From assembly GCA_037074705.1 (NCBI GenBank), contig CM073590.1:242987601-243051600 (forward strand): DNA of 64,000 nt, given 5' to 3'. Of this stretch, positions 57,720-64,000 are shown one piece after another. Source of the stretch: Zhengitettix transpicula. Lineage: Eukaryota > Arthropoda > Insecta > Orthoptera > Tetrigidae. Each line of letters starts with the position of its first letter. Positions within the stretch are counted from its first letter, which is position 1. The notes beneath the pieces were generated by a model that was given only the letters and a program-made list of their open reading frames with translations, had not been told where the DNA came from and ran no database searches. A program made the translations under genes and the position numbers.

Positions 57720-58648
57720 TGTAATAATCAACAGGTAGGGGTTATTTAAATGAAAAGATGATCAAAATTTTACAAATAAAATATAATTTAGTATCACTTT
57801 GTGGCTTCTAACTCAAAAACAATTACAATTTAAAATATTAATTTCTCAGGGCCTTTACTGGGTTTGATGATTAGGACACGATAAAGGTATAATTTGACTA
57901 TTTAAAAATTAAGAATCTTATTTGCCTACATTTAAAACACTAGTTGAATCAATGAAAGAAAAAAAACTAAAAGAAAGCAAACGAACGAAATCTGAGTTTT
58001 ATCCCTTAATTAGCGTTTACAATTAATCATTAGTTTTTGATTTTGTTACTCACATCTGTCCAGCTGGTACCAGCATTCTTTTTTGTTTCGGAAGTACGCT
58101 ATTGCAAGATTATAGACTGACTCTAAAAGTCGACTCACAGATTTTACACTATTGAAGTGTAGGAACTCGGATGATCCTCCTGAATGTCAGCTATCTGATG
58201 TCTGCTTGCCTTACAGGAACCCTATGATTCGTAGATTTATTAGTCTTTTACTGAATTGGACTTAAACTGCAACGTAGCTCCTTGATGATTTATTTTAACT
58301 GTTTATTCTTTTCGGAGCGAACTAACTTTTCTTTAGCTCCTTGCTGTAGACATAAACTGTCAACTTTACTATTCCGCTCTTTGCTGCTCACCAGAAAAAC
58401 TTCATCCGTCCACAGAAACCTTTCAGCACCAACTCTATCCTAGCTGGCTGTAGACGTAAAAAAAACTGCCTTAGACTTTCCTGGCTAGCTATAGACGTAA
58501 ACTGCTCGACTTTCATGCACGCAAACGCCATTTTGACTTTTCAACAAAAGCGGCTGAGATCGCTTTTCCCATTGTTGGTTTGTTCGATCAGGCCGCTATA
58601 ATGGATTTCTCAAACAATTCAAATTTTATGGCCTAATTAATTGGCATT

Positions 58649-58651
<3 letters not shown>
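57720..58651 (+). mobile_element. Solo LTR (family E), 932 bp, in a TA tract
   Basis: Starts TGTAATAATC and ends GGCATTACA, with TATAT before and ATATATAT after. Homologous to 54077-55077 along most of its length. It begins exactly where the family C copy ends. Confidence 0.65.

Positions 58652-58690
<39 letters not shown>
58652..58690. repeat. TA microsatellite
   Basis: Directly follows the LTR end. Confidence 0.95.
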
Positions 58691-58697
<7 letters not shown>

Positions 58698-59705
58698 GCG
58701 TCTCGAAAACGTGTGAGCTGAACGAAATTTGTTACGTAAATTCCTCTAAACTCTGTTACATAATTTGTGACAGTTTTAGTTTGGTTGCTCATGAGTTGCA
58801 GGTCCGTCCCCAGTCTATAAACAGTCATGACCGTCCAGCAAGTGCGTTAATGGACGCAAATGGTTCTAAATCTGTGACATATTACCTTCTAGTTGATTGC
58901 CGGCATTGCGCTTGTCTCCCTCTCTGAGGTAATAGCCACAATTTAATTAAAGGCGCTTTCGTGCTCGCACCTCACCACCACGACGTTCAAGATTAATTGA
59001 TTAACTTTTAGCATCAAAGTAACGATACCTCCGGGTTATTAATTACTCGACTGTTTAATCAGGCGCTGATATACGACTACCGTGCCGTAATTTTTACGAG
59101 GAGTTGTACCGCGGCAACCACTTCCTCTCCGGTGCTGTCTCCGTCTTCGGGTGAAATGCAGAAGAAGCACAGCGGCGTTCAGAATGGAATGGGGGGATCT
59201 TTCTACACAGAAATATTATTTTTTAAGCAGCTTCTCGTTACTGTAGTTGACTTTCTCTCGTGAAACGGGAAGTCATTAAAATCCACTGGTGGACATTTCA
59301 CTTTATTATCGTAGCTTTTATATCGGACGACCATTAGGTTCGCTGATAACAATATTGGGCCCGTTTTTGTCCCGACTTGTTCTCGTATCGTTTGAGGCAA
59401 TATAACCAGTTATTGCGAAGCTTGCTGTACGGGACAGACCGAAAGGTCTCTAGGAACTCGGATTTTAAGGAACATTTTGCACAATTTGAAACATTTAGTT
59501 TCTGACGTAGGACGTTTACCTTCATAATCGTAATATATATTTTCATGATTTTTGATGACTATGATACTTATTTTTCGAGATTGACGAGCGAAATCAGAAT
59601 CTCAATAAGAGTTATTATTCATTATTATTATTATTATTATTATTATTGTAATACCTTTAATTTGATAAAAAGAAAATAATTACGTCTGATTAAAATTAAT
59701 TAATA
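58691..59705. other. Spacer with TTA run
   Basis: (TTA)n at about 59622-59646. No gene. Confidence 0.45.
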
Positions 59706-59840
59706 ACAAACGGACAACTCAATAATTGCTATGACCCCTTATTATTACGCTAAACCTTCTGCCTTCCCATTGTCGTTGCTCCCTTATTGTTACGCTAGTC
59801 TGGTATTTATATTATCACTTCTTTTATTTTTGGCCTGAAT
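59706..59840 (+). mobile_element. Family B internal fragment
   Basis: AACTCAATAATTGCTATGAC, CCATTGTCGTTGCTCCCTTA and TATTTATATTATCACTTC match 43145-43220 and the B terminus, with the core deleted. Confidence 0.65.
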
Positions 59841-60081
59841 TGGCTATCTTCCTAATTAACTTTTAATTTGTGTTTAATTTCTTATAAAATTTGCTTTTAT
59901 AATTTTTTTTTCCTTCCTTTCACTGTTAAACTACAAGTAGAACATTCGTCATGTTCAAAAATGTAACCGCTTTCTTAACTTTACTTGAGATTAAAAAATG
60001 AAAACTGTTTGAAAATAAATAGTAAGAAAAGAAAGTCAATTTTTTTTTTACGAAAGAAGTAAAGTAATAAATAACACACAC

Positions 60082-60113
60082 AACGTTTCTGTAAACCTTG
60101 TTCCTTTCTTCAG
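60082..60113 (-). ncRNA. Hammerhead-like core
   Basis: Minus strand: CTGAAGA, GGAACAAGGTTTAC, GAAACGTT, GTGTG. Confidence 0.5.
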
Positions 60114-60192
60114 GTGCTAAGAATTTTTTTTTTTAAAAAAAACAACAACACAAGAGCCTAGAGCGACACAACTGCACAATTCTGTTGACAAC

Positions 60193-60225
60193 CTGATGAA
60201 AGGGGACAAGGATCCCGGAAACGTT
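60193..60225 (+). ncRNA. Hammerhead-like core with CUGAUGA
   Basis: CTGATGA, GGG/CCC stem II, GAAACGTT, then CTGTGTGG, two bases inserted before the usual GTGTGG. Confidence 0.5.
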
Positions 60226-60285
60226 CTGTGTGGTATTTATATTATCAGTTTTTTCTTACTATTTCTTATTCATTAAAACTGAAAA

Positions 60286-60515
60286 CTTTTTTACTTTATT
60301 TCATTTTTCACTTTACTCAATTTCCGTCCTCGGGGGCTGACAGAAAACAATATTTAATTTGTAATGGATATTTTTAAATAGTAATGAAGAGATTTTAGTG
60401 ATGTTTTGTTTTTTATTTAATGTAAGTTACCCGTTTTCTTTCCATTTTTATTTGCATGTAATTTGCCATTATTCAATTATTTTTTTAGATCTTCTTCATT
60501 TAAATTTTCTATAAC
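60286..60515. other. AT-rich spacer
   Basis: Nothing recognised. Confidence 0.5.
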
Positions 60516-60547
60516 CTGAAGACGTCCTCGTCTAAGGAAGAAACGTC
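60516..60547 (+). ncRNA. Hammerhead-like core outside family B
   Basis: CTGAAGA, TCCT paired with AGGA, GAAACGTC. All core boxes fit and the residue after ACGU is C. Stem I pairing is not evident. Confidence 0.55.
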
Positions 60548-61492
60548 ATTTCATAATCTTTTTTTCAATAATTAATGTTTTCTCATTAATTGCCTAGTAA
60601 TTTATTTTATTTAAGTTCTGACTGAATGGACATAAAATTTTTTATTATCATTTCCCTATTATTGCTTTAATATTTTCTGCCCATTCCCAATTCTCCATAT
60701 TTATGACTTTTAATTATTTCCTGTTGTGCTATTATTTTTATTTGCATTCTTATAACCTTCCTATGTAAGATATAAGTTCATAAATTTGTTTCTCCCCCAG
60801 CGATTCAGTATTCAGTAACCATTAAATTGAATGAGGAAAAACTGAGGATAAACTATGGGCATTGGAGGATAAAAAGACAACTTTCACTAACGACTGAGTA
60901 GCTTAGGGACTCGTCAGGATAAACCACGACAGTTTCCTCCTGGTTCCTGCTAAGTCGGGTCGGGACAATGACGAGTAAATACGTCGTTTCTCTTCTGACT
61001 GCATATTTCCACGGACGTTCTTTTCGGATCCTGTACATTTGCGCCGGCGTCGCGGACGACTTTCCCTCTCTGTCTGTGTCTGTGCTCGAGGCTGTTTTCC
61101 CATTTCCGGCGTCCCAGAAGGGCGACGGTCGTCGGATATTGGAGCAATACATTCAGCGAGACCCGGTTTCTCCTCCTCCTCCTCCTCCTCTCCCCCGCCC
61201 CCACCCTCCCAATTTCCCAGGGCGAGTGTTGGTCCTGTCAACTTCGACGCTACTCTCCCCTGCAAGCTCGATCACAGCATTGTCAGGATCTACAATCTTT
61301 ACGAAATTATTTCCTGTGGGGTTCCATGCGCGGTCACGTTTGCTTGCTTCTTCTTTTCAGCGTGGTGGAAATTGACACGGGACCATCGGTTTACATGATT
61401 ACAAAAAGACCTGATCTTCATTCATAAAGTCCTTATTTCTGTTTATTAAAGCGATATTCTTTTCTGTTACAGTTTTTAACTGAATTATTGTT
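60548..61492. other. Spacer with CTC microsatellite
   Basis: (CTC)n at about 61170-61190. Overlapping frames of 84-135 residues on both strands lie in GC-richer sequence near 60900-61390, with no domain recognised. Confidence 0.4.
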
Positions 61493-62143
61493 AACCAGCT
61501 GGGTGCCCAGCGTTGCCCGGGTACTCATTATTTACACATACAACCAACAACGTTCAAGACGTTCTCACTTGAAATAATGTCTCAATTTTAGCTTATTAAA
61601 TTATAATGTTTAACAAATATTAGGGCATTGATTTTACCATCATTCTGCGTCTCCTCCAGTACATAAAAAATTGGGCAACATCGTGGTACGCCGTTTCAGT
61701 CATGTAAAAGTCAAGTTATTTAAAAGATATTTAGTTCCAGAGATCATATAATCACTGGTGTTGTTTTTCTTTTCAACATTCGATGGAGTATCGCTGGATC
61801 AAATTATACTTTTTATTCAATAAATATATTTCTGCTTTATTTCATTACGTAGAAAGGAACTATTTCCTTTGTTCGTCGCATAGTAACGTCTCACTCTCTC
61901 TCTCTTTCGTGTGTGCTGTGACGTCACGGTCTCTTGACGCGCAGTAATTTAACAGAAAATGATAATGATAATTCTTTCCACCTAGGGGTTTCTCACCCCC
62001 CAACAGTACCGTTTCTCGTCGTTTGAAAAATATATGTGTTCCAATTTTTGTTGCAATCTGTCCACGCGTTTTAAAAATGTATAGAGATAACCGTAAATAC
62101 ATACATACAAATATACATCCTTTTTTATTATTATTATATAGCA
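61493..62143 (+). mobile_element. Family H repeat
   Basis: GGGTGCCCAGCGTTGCCCGG head, GGAACTATTTCCTTTGTTCG, TGACGTCACGGTCTCTTGAC and the ATACATACATACAAATATAC ... TATATAG tail. Confidence 0.85.
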
Positions 62144-62616
62144 GGGTGATGCGAGCTGTAGGATTATCTAAGTGGTTTTACTTGCTCGTCTCCCTACTGT
62201 CTGACCTCAGTACTAATGGAATTATTGCAGGATTAATAATAATCAGAGGTAAACGTTTGCTGAAACCATTCGCAATTTTGAAAACAATTTTTTTTATGTT
62301 TTTACGTCTGTTTTTTTTAAAAAAAATAACTTACATATAAAAAACAAGTATTGTCCGACCAATAACAGACATTTATTAAATAAATTTTAATTAAAAATAA
62401 CAACGACGTTTCAGTATTTTTTTGTACTTCTTTTTCTTGTAAGTTAAAAAGTTTGGAATTTTTTTTTATAATTACAGAACAATTTTTGAGCAACGTTTCA
62501 GGCTCAATGGACATTCGCCAATTTAATGAGTTCTGTTTCGGTTAGAACCGGCCACGAAGCAAAATCTTGCCTCTTTTTTTTGTTTTTGAGAATATTTATA
62601 TACAAAACTATTGATC
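62144..62616. other. AT-rich spacer
   Basis: Nothing recognised. Confidence 0.45.
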
Positions 62617-62650
62617 CTGAAGATGTCGCAAAACAAGACGAAACGTCGTC
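62617..62650 (+). ncRNA. Hammerhead-like core outside family B
   Basis: CTGAAGA, GTC/GAC stem II, GAAAC, then GTCGTC. C15.2-G16.2 closing a GUC triloop with U16.1 and C17 gives a GUC site, or ACGU gives a palindromic dimer site; either reading satisfies the core. Stem I pairing is weak. Confidence 0.55.
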
Positions 62651-62949
62651 TATTTAATAAACATAATTTTCTATTTTTTGTTTTCGCCATTTTTTTTACA
62701 TTCTGGACAATGACTAGGATCCGGTATATTCACTTTTATTTACTGACTACACGAATTATATTTAACATCCTTGAGTCGGAATTTTTCCCAATGCGTTCTG
62801 GATGACGCTCAGTGTCTTTAGCCCTGGTTTTATTTTCTTTTTCTGCCTGATGCCCGTTGAAGATTTGACATCACAAAACTGGACGTAATCCTCAAGCACA
62901 CTGTTGCCGAGCAAAAATAAAAGTTATAAAAATAATAAATATAAATCGT

Positions 62950-63440
62950 CTGTTAAAATGAAAATATTTACGTCTGATTGAAAATAAGTGATAATATAAA
63001 TTATTGTGTCTAAATTGGCTATTGTTTTTTTGGGGGGCAACAGGCTACATGAGGGTAATCCACGTTGGGCAACTCCCCTTTAATAGCATAGGAATGGATT
63101 TGAAAGGTAGAGGAAGGTAGCCAAGGGTTAACTAGGGCCCCCGGACTATACTTTAAGGATCCTACCCGGCATTTGCCTAAAAGTAATGCGGGGAAAACCT
63201 TAGAAAAACCTGCATCAGGTAGGTTGGGCATTGTGGTACTTGTCCCACGCCCTTCCGATAGCGGGAGAGGAGTTTGCTGTGGGGACGCAGCATTCCCTTC
63301 TCCGTGCCTCGACCAGTTTTCTGTCTTATTAATTATAAATCGTCTGTCTTAAAAGACACCTGACGGTAGTAACAACAAAACGTCGTGTGGTATATTTTTT
63401 ATCATTTATTTTTATTAGTTGTTATTTGGATTCTTATTTA
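62950..63440. mobile_element. Family B fold-back split by a family A insertion
   Basis: Left remnant ACGTCTGATTGAAAATAAGT at 62970; right remnant with CCTGACGGTAG ... AACGTCGTGTGGTATA at 63360. Family A occupies 63024-63320 between them. Confidence 0.6.
63024..63320 (-). mobile_element. Family A repeat, 5'-truncated, minus
   Basis: T-run and GGGCAACAGGCTACATGAGG through GTGCCTCGACCAGTTTT; the 5' half is absent. Confidence 0.9.
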
Positions 63441-64000
63441 CCTAATTAAAAAAGGTTATACATATATATATAATCGGAAGTTACAGTGTATTCAGAATTT
63501 CCTTGCAATCCCGAGGATGTAATAGGGTTTGGGATGCCGGTGAATTACGGCTTAATATCCTCCACTCCTATCTGAGAGAAACGTTTCAATATCGGCCTCT
63601 GACCTGATTCATTCCATTTAGACCAATCCAATTATTATGTTTCATGTTTAAACTAAAACGATTTCTGGATTTTCTTAGCAACCATTATTTTTTTATATAA
63701 ATCTTCTGCCAGCAGTTGACTAAGTTAATAAAATATTACAATATTAAATTATTGTTGCTGGACGGCGGGACCTATTTTATTATGTAAATCCACGTGCTCG
63801 TCCTTGGGAATCTTTTCCTTAGTGAATATAGAAGTTGAAAATCAAAAACATTATTAGATTTCCCTCTAGAGAGCATCTGCTTGGATGCGTCAGTCACGCA
63901 GCCGACTTGAGGATGGTCGTGTTGTGCGGGATCGGCGTGATGTAAGGGGTAAAGCCACACATTCTTCAAACATTAGACTAAAAATATATGCATATTAAAT
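63441..64000. other. AT-rich spacer
   Basis: Nothing recognised to the window end. Confidence 0.45.

Larger units (their letters stand above)
60005..60285. mobile_element. Family B fold-back
   Basis: Minus arm and plus arm surround GAGCCTAGAGCGACACAACT. Both cores are intact. Ends TTTGAAAATAAATAGTAAG / CTTACTATTTCTTATTCATT. Confidence 0.8.

Noticed and set aside
60853..61398. Cluster of frames in GC-richer DNA
   Set aside because: Several frames on both strands overlap and include a CTC microsatellite; none stands out.

Overview
This window looks like repeat-dense, AT-rich intergenic DNA from a large invertebrate genome, most likely an arthropod. That placement rests on a mariner transposon, jockey-type and RNase H-bearing LINE fragments, tRNA-Lys-primed LTR elements and many Penelope-type hammerhead motifs; the species cannot be named from the sequence. 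I find no host protein-coding gene, rRNA or intact tRNA that I can defend. Most longer open frames are translations of repeats, notably CT-rich satellites read as Ser/Leu or Arg/Glu strings and the family A repeat.

The main architecture is made of interspersed families. Family A is a repeat of about 560 bp with a 10-bp 5' hairpin and a short A-tail. It occurs about 17 times, and several copies share the 3' end but stop short at the 5' end, as a retroposon would. Family B comprises fold-back elements of about 0.2-1.5 kb whose arms carry a hammerhead-ribozyme-like core: CUGANGA, a short covarying stem II, then GAAAC. At 8041-8945 the core region is amplified as 11 units with an 81-bp period. 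At 42966-43351 and 7633-8022 two cores bound a unit of about 355 bp, as in a retrozyme or Penelope pseudo-LTR layout. Further core-like motifs lie outside family B at 13523, 45176, 52887, 60516 and 62617.

Other families are: C, tandem units of about 265-290 bp at 2540-3845, 43815-44440 and 56608-57718; H, with a TGACGTCA palindrome, at 12718, 15522, 17137 and 61493; and G, with an ETS-CRE promoter-like block, at 9942-11030 and 38310-39070. There are solo LTRs set in TA microsatellites (7-289, 54077-55077, 57720-58651, partial 41660-41746). LTR/primer-binding-site clusters lie at 998-1253 and 21447-21768. A nearly complete but internally deleted mariner lies at 49192-50220, and LINE 3' ends at 33627, 37985 and 45440. 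Large CT satellites fill 22256-23875 and 37210-37809.

Functionally, this is a graveyard of mobile elements. The signal most worth testing is the hammerhead-bearing family B, whose stem II variants keep pairing through compensatory changes although stem I is weak. All family assignments come from reading the sequence and from remembered family features; no database search was run.
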